This document shows, one piece after another, positions 33,945 to 41,910 of a stretch of 64,000 nucleotides of DNA. The notes below the pieces were generated by a model. That model ran no database searches. It was not told the origin of the DNA and saw only the letters and a list, made by a program, of their open reading frames with translations. The stretch spans positions 1 to 64,000 of the forward strand of contig NZ_MQUS01000002.1 in the NCBI RefSeq assembly GCF_001953885.1, in the 5' to 3' direction. This DNA comes from Streptomyces sp. IMTB 2501. GTDB taxonomy: Bacteria > Actinomycetota > Actinomycetes > Streptomycetales > Streptomycetaceae. The position numbers and the translations under genes are program-made. Position 1 is the stretch's first letter. The number at the start of each line of letters is the position of its first letter.

Positions 33945-35186
33945 GTGAGCGGCGAGAACTCTTCGGCGGACGACGTGCAGCGGGTGTGGGACGTCGTCGT
34001 GGTGGGCGCGGGACCCGCGGGGGCCTCGGCCGCCTATGCGGCCGCGGTCGCGGGACGGCGTGTGCTGTTGCTGGAGAAAGCCGAGTTGCCCCGCTACAAG
34101 ACCTGCGGCGGCGGCATCATCGGCCCCTCGCGCGATGCGCTGCCCCCCGGCTTCGAGCTGCCCTTCCGCGACCGGGTGCACGCGGTCACGTTCTCGCACA
34201 ACGGCCGCTTCACCCGCACGCGCCGCTCCAAGCAGATGCTGTTCGGGCTGATCAACCGGCCCGAGTTCGACCAGCAGCTGGTCGAGCACGCCCAGAAGGC
34301 GGGCGCCGAGCTGCGTACGGGCGTCACGGTCCAGCGGGTCGAGCAGCACGGCTCGGCGGTCCCCGACCGGCGCACGGTCGCCCTCGTCCTGCAGGGCGGC
34401 GAGACGGTGCTGGCCCGCGCGGTCGTCGGCGCCGACGGCAGCGCCAGCCGTATAGGGGCGCATGTCGGTGTGAAGCCGGCCCAGGTGGACCTCGGCCTGG
34501 AGGCGGAGATCCCGGTCCCGGAGTCGGTCGCCGAGGACTGGAAGGGACGGGTCCTCATCGACTGGGGCCCGATGCCGGGCAGTTACGGCTGGGTGTTCCC
34601 GAAGGGCGACACGCTGACGGTCGGCGTGATCTCCGCACGCGGTGAAGGCGCCGCCACCAAGCGGTACTTGGAGGACTTCATCGCCCGCCTCGGCCTGTCC
34701 GGCTTCGAGCCCGCCATCTCCTCCGGTCATCTCACCCGCTGCCGCGCGGATGACTCCCCGCTGTCCCGGGGCCGGGTGCTGGTCTGCGGTGACGCGGCCG
34801 GGCTGCTGGAGCCGTGGACGCGTGAGGGCATCTCCTTCGCGCTGCGCTCGGGCCGGCTCGCGGGGGAGTGGGCGGTCCGCATCGCCGAGGCGCACGACGC
34901 GGTGGACACCCGCCGCCAGGCCCTGAACTACGCGTTCGCGATCAAGGCCGGGCTCGGCGTCGAGATGAGCGTCGGCAAGCGCCTGCTGACCGTGTTCGAG
35001 AAGCGTCCCGGCCTCTTCCACGCTGCCCTCACCGGCTTCCGCCCGGCATGGAAGGCGTTCCGGGACATCACACAGGGCTCGACCTCGCTGGGCGAGATCG
35101 TCCGCTCCCGCCCGATCGCCCAGCGCGCCCTGACCGCGCTGGACCGGGGGCAGGCCGTCCCGGCGGAGGAACCCGTCAGTCCTTGA
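33945..35186 (+). CDS. Geranylgeranyl reductase family flavoprotein
   Basis: 413 residues. FAD-dependent oxidoreductase that saturates isoprenoid chains such as those of menaquinone or lipids. The N-terminal VVVGAGPAGASAAYAA (18-33) binds FAD. PRYKTCGGGI and GDAAGLLEPWTREGISFAL are the diagnostic family blocks. GTG 33945 is used. The gene is alone and divergent from the dipeptidase gene; in Streptomyces such genes often sit near respiratory genes, but none is seen here. Confidence 0.85.
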   Translation: MSGENSSADDVQRVWDVVVVGAGPAGASAAYAAAVAGRRVLLLEKAELPRYKTCGGGIIGPSRDALPPGFELPFRDRVHAVTFSHNGRFTRTRRSKQMLFGLINRPEFDQQLVEHAQKAGAELRTGVTVQRVEQHGSAVPDRRTVALVLQGGETVLARAVVGADGSASRIGAHVGVKPAQVDLGLEAEIPVPESVAEDWKGRVLIDWGPMPGSYGWVFPKGDTLTVGVISARGEGAATKRYLEDFIARLGLSGFEPAISSGHLTRCRADDSPLSRGRVLVCGDAAGLLEPWTREGISFALRSGRLAGEWAVRIAEAHDAVDTRRQALNYAFAIKAGLGVEMSVGKRLLTVFEKRPGLFHAALTGFRPAWKAFRDITQGSTSLGEIVRSRPIAQRALTALDRGQAVPAEEPVSP

Positions 35187-35194
35187 CCGGTCCG

Positions 35195-35239
35195 TCCATG
35201 ACGGTTCGGTCCATGACGGTTCAGTCCGTGACGGTGATC
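35195..35239. repeat. Imperfect 15-bp tandem repeat at the 3' end of two convergent genes
   Basis: TCCATGACGGTTCGG (35195-35209), TCCATGACGGTTCAG (35210-35224) and a degenerate third copy (35225-35239). The last copies encode the C-terminus of the nitroreductase-like gene on the minus strand (ITVTD and stop), so the repeat seems to have grown from the end of that gene. Confidence 0.6.
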
Positions 35240-35682
35240 CGGAAGACCGGGTGGTCGCCGGCGCAGGCGGTGATCTCCTCGTCGGAGGACTTGGCGGTCA
35301 CCCCGTCGAAGTACTGGTTGACCTCCCAGCCCCACTTCTCCAGGTAGGTCCGCAGCACGGGGAGCTTCTCGGCGTCGGGAAGCTCCACCGCGGTGAAGGT
35401 GCGCACCTTGCGTCCGACACGCAGTTCGCCGCCGCCGGCAACCCGCATGTTCCGCACCCACTGCGAGTGGCCGCGCGCCGAGACCAGGTACTGCCCACCG
35501 TCGAAGGAGTGCGGGTTGACCGGGATGCGCTGCATCTGACCGCTCTTGCGGCCCCGCACGGACATCTCCGCGGAGCCCGCGAGGCTCAGACCGTGCCGGG
35601 CGAGCCAGCCGATGACGCTGTTCAGCCGGACGTTCATCGGGCTGCCCTTGAGGTAGTACGGCGAAGAAGAAGACGACGACAT
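35221..35682 (-). CDS. Nitroreductase/deazaflavin (F420)-dependent oxidoreductase family protein
   Basis: 153 residues, the size of Ddn-type split-barrel proteins. LSLAGSAEMSVRGRKSGQ, RIPVNPHSFDGGQYLVSA and GHSQWVRNMRVAGGGELRVG are the family pattern. It probably uses F420H2 (or FMN) to reduce an unknown substrate. ATG 35682 gives MSSSSSSPYYLKGS. It is divergent from a TetR regulator, and the two palindromes in between make it the regulator's likely target. Confidence 0.82.
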   Translation of the reverse strand: MSSSSSSPYYLKGSPMNVRLNSVIGWLARHGLSLAGSAEMSVRGRKSGQMQRIPVNPHSFDGGQYLVSARGHSQWVRNMRVAGGGELRVGRKVRTFTAVELPDAEKLPVLRTYLEKWGWEVNQYFDGVTAKSSDEEITACAGDHPVFRITVTD

Positions 35683-35701
35683 GGTGACCCCCACACTTTG
35701 G

Positions 35702-35716
35702 GAGAGCGGTGCTCTC
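35702..35716. promoter_or_regulatory. TetR operator, copy 1
   Basis: GAGAGCGGTGCTCTC, a perfect 6-bp inverted repeat around three bases, 20 bp upstream of the nitroreductase-like start. It matches copy 2 at 35755-35769. Confidence 0.7.
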
Positions 35717-35754
35717 GCTCGACTCCAGTGTGGGGCAGGCCGGCCCGAGAATGC

Positions 35755-35769
35755 AAGAGCGATGCTCTC
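35755..35769. promoter_or_regulatory. TetR operator, copy 2
   Basis: AAGAGCGATGCTCTC, the same site as copy 1 with one arm base changed, 53 bp further and 40 bp before the TetR start. Two matching sites in a divergent promoter are typical of autoregulated TetR pairs. Confidence 0.7.
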
Positions 35770-35808
35770 CCTTGTGTGCACCGCTCTCGTTCGTGGCAGA
35801 CTGCTGGT

Positions 35809-36495
35809 ATGAGCACCCCACAGGGCGCCCGTGCACGGGCCAGGATCGAAGTCACCGCCGCCATCAAGGAAGCGGCCCGCAGACAGCTGGCAGAGGAAGG
35901 CGCGGCGAAGCTCTCGCTGCGGGCCGTCGCCCGCGAGCTGGGCATGGTCTCCTCGGCCCTGTACCGCTACTTCCCCAGTCGCGACGAGCTGCTGACCGCC
36001 CTGATCATCGATGCCTACGACTCCCTCGGCGAGGCCGCGGAGAAGGCCCGCGACGCAGGTTCAGGGGCAGCTCCGGTGGACCGCTGGACGGCCGTGTGCG
36101 AGGCGGTGCGCGGCTGGGCGCTCGCGCATCCCCACGAGTACGCCCTGATCTACGGCTCGCCCGTGCCCGGCTACTCCGCCCCCGAGACCACGATCAGGGC
36201 CGCGGCCCGGGTCGGACTGGTCCTCATCGGCATCGTGCGCGACGCCCACGAGGGCCCCGGCCTCGCTGACCTGCCCCTGCCCGCCGAACTCCGGCCCGAG
36301 GGCGAGCGCATGGTTGCCGCGTTCGCCCCCGACCTGCCTCCCGAGGTGGCCGTGGCGCTGGTGGCGGCCTGGGCGCAGCTGTTCGGGCTGGTGGGTTTCG
36401 AGCTGTTCGGCCAGTTCAACAACGTGGTGGACGACCGGGAGACGTTCTTCCGCCACGCGGTGACGGGGCTGGCGCACAGCGTGGGCCTGAGGTAG
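35809..36495 (+). CDS. TetR/AcrR-family regulator
   Basis: 228 residues. The N-terminal HTH (KLSLRAVARELGMVSSALYRYFPSRDELL in pieces, about 36-65) is followed by a TetR_C_13-type ligand domain with AHPHEYALIYGSPVPGYSAP. ATG 35809 is used. It faces the nitroreductase-like gene and probably represses it and itself through the GAGAGC-N3-GCTCTC sites. Confidence 0.88.
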   Translation: MSTPQGARARARIEVTAAIKEAARRQLAEEGAAKLSLRAVARELGMVSSALYRYFPSRDELLTALIIDAYDSLGEAAEKARDAGSGAAPVDRWTAVCEAVRGWALAHPHEYALIYGSPVPGYSAPETTIRAAARVGLVLIGIVRDAHEGPGLADLPLPAELRPEGERMVAAFAPDLPPEVAVALVAAWAQLFGLVGFELFGQFNNVVDDRETFFRHAVTGLAHSVGLR

Positions 36496-36611
36496 ACGCG
36501 GGGCGCGCGGTGCACTCGGCCCCTCCTGGGCGTCGTACTTCCCGGGGAGTACGAGTGATCACCTCGTCCGGCTGACGCCGTCGTGTGACGCAGGCGTCTA
36601 GCGTGGCGGTC

Positions 36612-37835
36612 ATGGAAGAGCAGCGCGCCCCCTCGCACGGGTGGCGGTACGGGCCTCCGTGGCGCGGCGTCCCGGACGACGACGCGGCGGAGCCGCCCCG
36701 CGCCCGCCGCCTGCCCTGGCGCTCGACCGTGCTGCTCACCGCGTTCGTCCTGATCGGCACCAACTTCGCCGCGCACAGCCAGCCCCTCCGCGTGCCGCTC
36801 GACCCGTACGCGCGCGTGCTGCTGCTCGCCGCCTCGGTCCTGCTGCTGTGGCGGCACCGGTACCCGGTGGCTGTGGCCTTCGGCACCACCACGGTGACCC
36901 TCGGCTACCTGGCCGCGGGCTACCCCTACGGGCCGGTCCTCCTGACCGTCGTCGTCGGCTGCTTCAGCGCCGTCGTCGCCGGGCACCGGTGGGCCGCCTG
37001 GGCCTCCCTCGGCCTGCTGTGGGCCGGGCACACCCTGATCACCCTCTGGCTCTACCGCTGGCTGCCGCCCTCGGGGGACAAGGGCGCGGGCCTCACCCAG
37101 GAGATCGTCGTCGCCACCTGGGTGCTGGCCATCGTCGCCCTGTCCGAACTGGCCCGGATACGGCGCGAACAGTGGGCTCGGGAGCGCGCCGAGCGGGCAC
37201 AGGCGGCGCGGCGCCGCGCAGACGAGGAACGGCTGCGGATCGCCCGCGAGTTGCATGACGTCCTCGCGCACAGCATCTCTGTCATCAACGTCCAGGCCGG
37301 CATGGGGCTCGCGCTGCTCGACAGCGATCCCGAGCAGGCGCGGGCCGCGCTCACCACCATCAAGGCCGCCAGCAAGGAGGCGCTCGGCGAGGTACGCCAG
37401 GTCCTGGACACCCTGCGCACGTCCGGCGCCGCACCGCGCGCCCCCGCCCCCGGCCTGGACCGGCTGCCGGAGCTGGTGGAGCAGGCGGCCGCGGCCGGAC
37501 TGACCGTGCAGATCGAGGGCGAGCCACCGCAGTTGCCGCCCGGTGCCGACCTCGCCGCCTTCCGTATCGTGCAGGAGGCCCTGACCAACGTCGTACGGCA
37601 CTCCGGATCACGGCACGCGCGCGTGCGGTTCACCCACGACGGCGACGCGCTGCGGCTGCGCATCGACGACGACGGGCCGGCCACCGGCGCCGATGCCGGG
37701 GGCAGCGGGAACGGGCTGGCCGGCATGCGGGAGCGGGCGGCCGCGCTCGGTGGCACCATCGAGGCGGGCCCGCGCTCCGACGGCGGTTTCCGGGTGGTCG
37801 CCGTACTGCCGTCGCACCTCAGGGAGGACCAGTGA
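36612..37835 (+). CDS. Sensor histidine kinase (NarL/DesK type)
   Basis: 407 residues. Four to five membrane segments (about 36-175) with almost no external loop, a coiled linker (REQWARERAERAQAARRR), then HisKA_3 with RELHDVLAHSISVI (His about 215) and a HATPase domain with EALTNVVRHS and GNGLAGMRERAAALGG. It senses something in or at the membrane and phosphorylates the coupled response regulator, whose start overlaps its stop by four bases. Confidence 0.92.
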   Translation: MEEQRAPSHGWRYGPPWRGVPDDDAAEPPRARRLPWRSTVLLTAFVLIGTNFAAHSQPLRVPLDPYARVLLLAASVLLLWRHRYPVAVAFGTTTVTLGYLAAGYPYGPVLLTVVVGCFSAVVAGHRWAAWASLGLLWAGHTLITLWLYRWLPPSGDKGAGLTQEIVVATWVLAIVALSELARIRREQWARERAERAQAARRRADEERLRIARELHDVLAHSISVINVQAGMGLALLDSDPEQARAALTTIKAASKEALGEVRQVLDTLRTSGAAPRAPAPGLDRLPELVEQAAAAGLTVQIEGEPPQLPPGADLAAFRIVQEALTNVVRHSGSRHARVRFTHDGDALRLRIDDDGPATGADAGGSGNGLAGMRERAAALGGTIEAGPRSDGGFRVVAVLPSHLREDQ

Positions 37836-38497
37836 TCCGCGTACTGCTCGCCGACGACCAGTCGTTGGTGCGGGCCGGTTTCAGGGCGTTGCTCGACGCG
37901 CAGCCGGACATCGAGGTGGCCGGAGAGGCTGCCGACGGCGGTGAGGCACTGCGCCTGGTGCGCGAACTGCGGCCGGACGTCGTCCTGATGGACATCCGTA
38001 TGCCCCTGCTGGACGGGCTCGCCGCGACCCGGCGTATCACCGGCGACGCGGAGCTGCAGGACGTGAAGGTGGTCATGCTCACCACCTTCGAGCTGGACGA
38101 GTACGTCTTCGAGGCGATCCGCTCCGGCGCCTCCGGCTTCCTGGTCAAGGACACCGAGCCGGACGAACTCCTGCGCGCTGTACGGGCGGTGGTGCAGGGT
38201 GACGCGCTGCTCTCGCCGGGCGTCACCCGCCGGCTGATCGCCGAGTTCGCGGCGCGCTCCAAGGAACCCGCGGCGGCGGACGCCCTCGGCCGGCTCACCG
38301 AGCGGGAGCGGGAAGTGATGGCGCTGGTCGGCATCGGCCTGTCCAACGAGGAGATCGCCCGCCGGCTGGTGGTCAGCCCGCTCACGGCCAAGACCCATGT
38401 GAGCCGCACGATGGTGAAGCTGGGCGCCCGGGACCGCGCCCAACTCGTCGTGCTGGCCTACGAGTCGGGGTTGGTACGGCCCGGCTGGCTGGGCTGA
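37832..38497 (+). CDS. NarL/LuxR-type response regulator
   Basis: 221 residues. The receiver has Asp8-Asp9, the phosphorylated Asp54 (VVLMDIRMPLLDG), Thr84/85 and Lys106 (FLVKDTEP). The C-terminal LuxR HTH (LTEREREVMALVGIGLSNEE, about 155-175) binds DNA. GTG 37832 overlaps the kinase stop. Its targets are unknown; there is no transporter directly downstream, unlike many such pairs. The last 40 bases overlap the convergent DUF6332 gene. Confidence 0.92.
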   Translation: MIRVLLADDQSLVRAGFRALLDAQPDIEVAGEAADGGEALRLVRELRPDVVLMDIRMPLLDGLAATRRITGDAELQDVKVVMLTTFELDEYVFEAIRSGASGFLVKDTEPDELLRAVRAVVQGDALLSPGVTRRLIAEFAARSKEPAAADALGRLTEREREVMALVGIGLSNEEIARRLVVSPLTAKTHVSRTMVKLGARDRAQLVVLAYESGLVRPGWLG

Positions 38498-38742
38498 GCG
38501 GCCTGCCGGAAGCGCACCAGCACACTGACCACCCGGACCACGAACACGATCGGTGCCACCACCATGCCGAGCCGCAGCAGGGTCCTGGACAGCGGATGCG
38601 GCAGATCGAAGAGGAGCGCGGGCCCGGCCACGGCTCCGAACAGCACCGCCGCCGCGAAGGTCGCGCTCACCAGGGCATAACCGATCTCCACTGTCGCCGC
38701 GTCCTGCTGAGCTCTGGTACGGCGTCCCCCGGATGCGTACAT
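38458..38742 (-). CDS. DUF6332 family small membrane protein
   Basis: 94 residues with two membrane helices (about 23-46 and 56-76), GYALVSATFAAAVLFGAVAG and LRLGMVVAPIVFVVRVVSVL. The N-terminal RRTRAQQDAATVEIGYAL is the family signature. Function is unknown. It overlaps the response regulator gene by 40 bp at its 3' end. Confidence 0.75.
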   Translation of the reverse strand: MYASGGRRTRAQQDAATVEIGYALVSATFAAAVLFGAVAGPALLFDLPHPLSRTLLRLGMVVAPIVFVVRVVSVLVRFRQAAQPSQPGRTNPDS

Positions 38743-38762
38743 TCCCCCAGCTTCACAGAAGC

Positions 38763-38795
38763 GCGCCCGGCGGAGCAACAAGCCCCGCCGGGCGC
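38763..38795. terminator. Strong hairpin upstream of the DUF6332 gene
   Basis: Perfect 11-bp arms GCGCCCGGCGG and CCGCCGGGCGC with an 11-base loop. It lies between the DUF6332 start and the MITE-like elements. It could end transcripts coming from the right, though the nearest such gene stops 360 bp away. Confidence 0.5.
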
Positions 38796-38815
38796 ACACT
38801 CGGAGGCTTCCCCCG

Positions 38816-38978
38816 TAGGGCCTGGCCTGCGGATCCTGTCGCAGACGCGACGCCCGGCACGCCCTCTCCCACTGCCTCAAGGGCGCGGGGGCACCCCCAG
38901 CCGTCGTGGTCGTCGGTTGTCGACGCGCTGAAGAGGCGCCGCCGATGTCCTGCGACCTGATCCGCCGGACAGGCCCTG
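38816..38978. mobile_element. MITE-like element A (AGGGCCTG ends)
   Basis: The left end AGGGCCTGGCCTGCGGATC and the right end, read on the other strand as AGGGCCTGTCCGGCGGATC, are imperfect inverted repeats of about 27 bp. No coding capacity. It lies 10 bp from element B. The interior (GGGGGCACCCC, GTCGACGCGC) resembles the element at 46692-46815. Confidence 0.6.
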
Positions 38979-38988
38979 GTGCCCCGAC

Positions 38989-39160
38989 CTAGTGCCCCAA
39001 CAGGCGACGTTCGCCCCGTCGCGACGCCCGGCCCGCCCTCTCGCACCGGCCGAAAGCCCACGTACGCCCAGCCCATGGGGTACGGCCTCCGGCCGGCACA
39101 CCGAGAGCACGCACCGGACACCGCTCCTTGACGGGCAGACGTTGCCTGCCGGGGCACTAG
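38989..39160. mobile_element. MITE-like element B (CTAGTGCCCC ends)
   Basis: 172 bp without coding capacity. The ends read CTAGTGCCCCAACAGGCGACG and, on the other strand, CTAGTGCCCCGGCAGGCAACG, imperfect repeats of about 31 bp. Its right-hand CTAG contains the stop codon of the MFS gene (39157-39159). The left 100 bp is repeated at 53076. Confidence 0.7.
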
Positions 39161-40647
39161 TCACGGACCGCCACGCGCTCCGCTTCCGCCTCCTTCACGG
39201 TGGACCTGGCGACGACGACGGACGGCTGGGTGCGACGGCCGCGCAGGCCGGTGAGGGTGATCAGCAGGCCGGTCGCCGCGATGCCCGTGACGACCATGAA
39301 GCCCGGCCGGTAGCTGTCGAGCACGGCCTGCGGGGTGGCGTGCGCGGGAGCGCCGGCCGTCACCACGGCCGTGACCACCGCCAGGAAGATCGCCCCGCCC
39401 ACCTGCACCGAGGTGTTGAGCAGCCCGGACACCATGCCCTGCTCGTGGTCCTCGACCCCGTTGGTGGCCTGGATGTTGAGCGACGGGAAGACCAGCGCGC
39501 ACGCCGCGCCGATCAGCAGCATGGACGGCAGGATCACGGCCGCGTACACGGGGTCCAGATCGACACGCAGGAACAGCGCGTACCCGAGGACCATGAAGGC
39601 GAAGCCGGTCGCGATCAGCCGGGGTGTGCCGAACCGGTCGACGATCGCGCCGACTTTGGTGGAGGACACCGCCACCAGCGCGCCCGCCGGGAGGAACGCG
39701 AGCGCTGTGTGCAGCGCCGACCAGCCGAGCAGGGACTGCATGTACAGCGTCGTCAGGAACTGGAAGCCGACGTACGAGCCGAAGAAGGCGATCGCGCCGA
39801 ACTGGGCGCGGACCTGACTGCCGGAGCGCAGCACGCCGAGCCGGATCAGTGGACTCGGCGAGCGCCGCTCGACCAGGACGAACGCGGTCAGCAGCGCCGC
39901 GGCGGCGACGAAGGACAGCAGGGTGCGGGCCGAGGCCCAGCCGGCCTCGGGGGCCTGGACGACGGTGAAGACCAGCAGCAGCATCGAGGCGGTACCGAGG
40001 ACGGCGCCGGGGATGTCGTAGCCGTCGTGGCTCTCCTCGCGGGCGCTGCGCGGCAGCAGCCGCAGGCCTGCGAGAAGCGCGACCAGCGCGATCGGCGCGG
40101 GCAGCAGCATGGTGAAGCGCCAGCTGGCCTCGGTGAGCAGGCCCGAGAGCACCAGGCCCATGGAGAAGCCGGTGGCCGCGCAGGTCGTGTAGATGGAGAG
40201 CGCGCGGTTGCGCAGCGGGCCCTCCGGGAACGTCGTGGTGATGATCGACAGGCCGGCCGGCGCCGTGAAGGCCGCGCTCAGGCCCTTGATGAAGCGGCTG
40301 GCGATCAGCAGCGGACCCGAGTCCACGAGCCCGCCGAGCAGCGAGGCGAGCGCGAAGACCCCGAGGGCGACGAGGAACACCTGACGCCGGCCGAGCAGGT
40401 CGGCGGTGCGGCCGCCGAGGAGGAGCAGGCCGCCGTAGCCCAGGATGTAGCCGCTGACGATCCATTGCAGCGTCGACGTGGACAGGTGCAGGTCCGAGCC
40501 GATGGACGGCAGCGCGACGCCGACCATCGACACGTCCAGCGCGTCCAGGAACATCGCCGCGCAGAGCACCAGCAGGGTGCCCCACAGCCGGGGGGTCCAG
40601 CGAACCGCCGGGGACGGGGGCGCGGAGGGGTTGAGCGGAGAGGTCAT
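39157..40647 (-). CDS. MFS drug-efflux transporter (DHA2/EmrB type)
   Basis: 496 residues with about 14 membrane segments. It exports drugs or metabolites with protons. FLDALDVSMVGVALPSI and the motif-A loop GGRTADLLGRRQVFLV are typical of the 14-TMS family, with the antiporter motif C-like region GFSMGLVLSGLLTE. The TAG stop lies in the end of element B. It is divergent from a MarR regulator 85 bp away, which probably represses it. Confidence 0.9.
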   Translation of the reverse strand: MTSPLNPSAPPSPAVRWTPRLWGTLLVLCAAMFLDALDVSMVGVALPSIGSDLHLSTSTLQWIVSGYILGYGGLLLLGGRTADLLGRRQVFLVALGVFALASLLGGLVDSGPLLIASRFIKGLSAAFTAPAGLSIITTTFPEGPLRNRALSIYTTCAATGFSMGLVLSGLLTEASWRFTMLLPAPIALVALLAGLRLLPRSAREESHDGYDIPGAVLGTASMLLLVFTVVQAPEAGWASARTLLSFVAAAALLTAFVLVERRSPSPLIRLGVLRSGSQVRAQFGAIAFFGSYVGFQFLTTLYMQSLLGWSALHTALAFLPAGALVAVSSTKVGAIVDRFGTPRLIATGFAFMVLGYALFLRVDLDPVYAAVILPSMLLIGAACALVFPSLNIQATNGVEDHEQGMVSGLLNTSVQVGGAIFLAVVTAVVTAGAPAHATPQAVLDSYRPGFMVVTGIAATGLLITLTGLRGRRTQPSVVVARSTVKEAEAERVAVRD

Positions 40648-40668
40648 ACCGAGGAGACTACATGCGCA

Positions 40669-40681
40669 TGCATTGGATGCA
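40669..40681. promoter_or_regulatory. Candidate MarR operator
   Basis: TGCATTGGATGCA is a perfect 5-bp inverted repeat around TGG, in the AT-rich divergent region between the MFS gene (start 40647) and the MarR gene (start 40733). A related ATGCAA half-site follows at 40698-40703. Confidence 0.5.
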
Positions 40682-40732
40682 AACTCATTTAATTCCGATG
40701 CAATAATCCTGCTTCTCTGCTACGGTGCGCCC

Positions 40733-41131
40733 ATGGCGTCGAACAGGGCCGAGCAGGCGCTCGTGGAGCAGTGGCGGGACATCCTCGCGCTGCATGCCCG
40801 CACCCAGTGCGAGCTGGACCGTGAGCTGCACGGACACGGCCTGTGCGCCAGTGACTTCGAGGTCCTCGACCTCCTCGCCGAGGGTGCGGTGGCGGACGGT
40901 GGCTGCGCCTTCCGCGTGCAGGAGATCTCCGAGCGCGTCCACCTCAGTCAGAGCGCGCTGTCCCGGTTGATCGGCCGTCTGGAGAAGGACGGCCTGGTCG
41001 AGCGCGCCATGTGCGCCGAGGACCGGCGCGGGGTGCGGGTGGCGCTCACGGCGAAGGGGCGCGCGCTGCACGGCGAGGTGCGGCCCGTGCAGCGCGCGGT
41101 GCTGGCCCGGATGCTGGCCGACGCCGACTGA
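40733..41131 (+). CDS. MarR-family regulator
   Basis: 132 residues. The winged-helix core is VQEISERVHLSQSALSRLIG, then RLEKDGLVERAMCAEDRRG, the standard MarR DNA-binding and wing regions. Two Cys (about 38 and 62) could allow redox sensing, but that is speculative. ATG 40733 is used. It likely represses the divergent MFS gene until a drug-like ligand binds. Confidence 0.88.
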   Translation: MASNRAEQALVEQWRDILALHARTQCELDRELHGHGLCASDFEVLDLLAEGAVADGGCAFRVQEISERVHLSQSALSRLIGRLEKDGLVERAMCAEDRRGVRVALTAKGRALHGEVRPVQRAVLARMLADAD

Positions 41132-41146
41132 CCGGGTGTCAGAGTG

Positions 41147-41881
41147 TCAGATGGCGCTCTTCTCCTGCCACAGTGCGGCGAGGGGGCGGTCGCCGGACAC
41201 GCTCGGCACGGGCCTTCGGTTCCACAGGGCGAGATACAACTCCTCGGCGGGACCGGACAGTTCGGCCTCGGCCTCCCCGCCCTCCTCCCGTACGGTCACC
41301 GGCGGCTCGGCCGTGAGCCGTACGGTCCACACCGCGTCCGCCCCCGCGTTCAGTGCGCGCACCCGCAGCACCCGCGGCTCCTCCGTACGCAGGCGGCTCC
41401 TGGAGCGGGCGTGGAAGCCACGCAGCAGTTCGTCGATGCCGTCCACTGCGAAGTCCGGCGCGACCGGGGATGCCGTACCGCCGCGTGCCGCCTCCGCGTC
41501 GTAGCGGTGGACGGTCGTCTCGTGTGCCTGCCTGCGGGCCCAGAACGCCAGCGGGCTGGGCGCCGGAAGGAAGGCCCAGCACTCCACGTCGGCGGGTGCG
41601 GCGGCCAGGGTGTCGACCAGCAGGCGGTGACTGTCCCGGTACCAGTCCACCAGCTCGGCGCCGTTCAGGTCCGGCGCGTCGTCCAGGGGGCGCGGCGCGG
41701 TGAGTCCGTCGGCGACGAAGCCGGCGGCCCAGCGGTGCACCGCGCCGATGTGCCGCAGCAGGTCCCGCACCTGCCACTCCGGGCAGGTGGGCACCTTGTT
41801 GTCGGTCCCCGCGGCTTCGGCGGCCGCGGCGAGCAGCCGGCCCTCGCGGTCCAGGGTCTGAAGGAAGTCGGCAGTGTCCAT
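41147..41881 (-). CDS. Maleylpyruvate isomerase (mycothiol-dependent DinB) family protein
   Basis: 244 residues. The DinB-type bundle shows CPEWQVRDLLRHIGAVHRWA with a metal His, and a second His pair in RRQAHETTVHRYDAEAA. The C-terminal MDMPI_C domain follows from about 155. Such proteins use mycothiol; the substrate is unknown. It is convergent with the MarR gene, with 15 bp between stops. A similar but not identical protein lies at 28453-29238. Confidence 0.82.
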   Translation of the reverse strand: MDTADFLQTLDREGRLLAAAAEAAGTDNKVPTCPEWQVRDLLRHIGAVHRWAAGFVADGLTAPRPLDDAPDLNGAELVDWYRDSHRLLVDTLAAAPADVECWAFLPAPSPLAFWARRQAHETTVHRYDAEAARGGTASPVAPDFAVDGIDELLRGFHARSRSRLRTEEPRVLRVRALNAGADAVWTVRLTAEPPVTVREEGGEAEAELSGPAEELYLALWNRRPVPSVSGDRPLAALWQEKSAI

Positions 41882-41910
41882 GGGGGTGAGTCTGCCGGAT
41901 GGAGTGCGGA

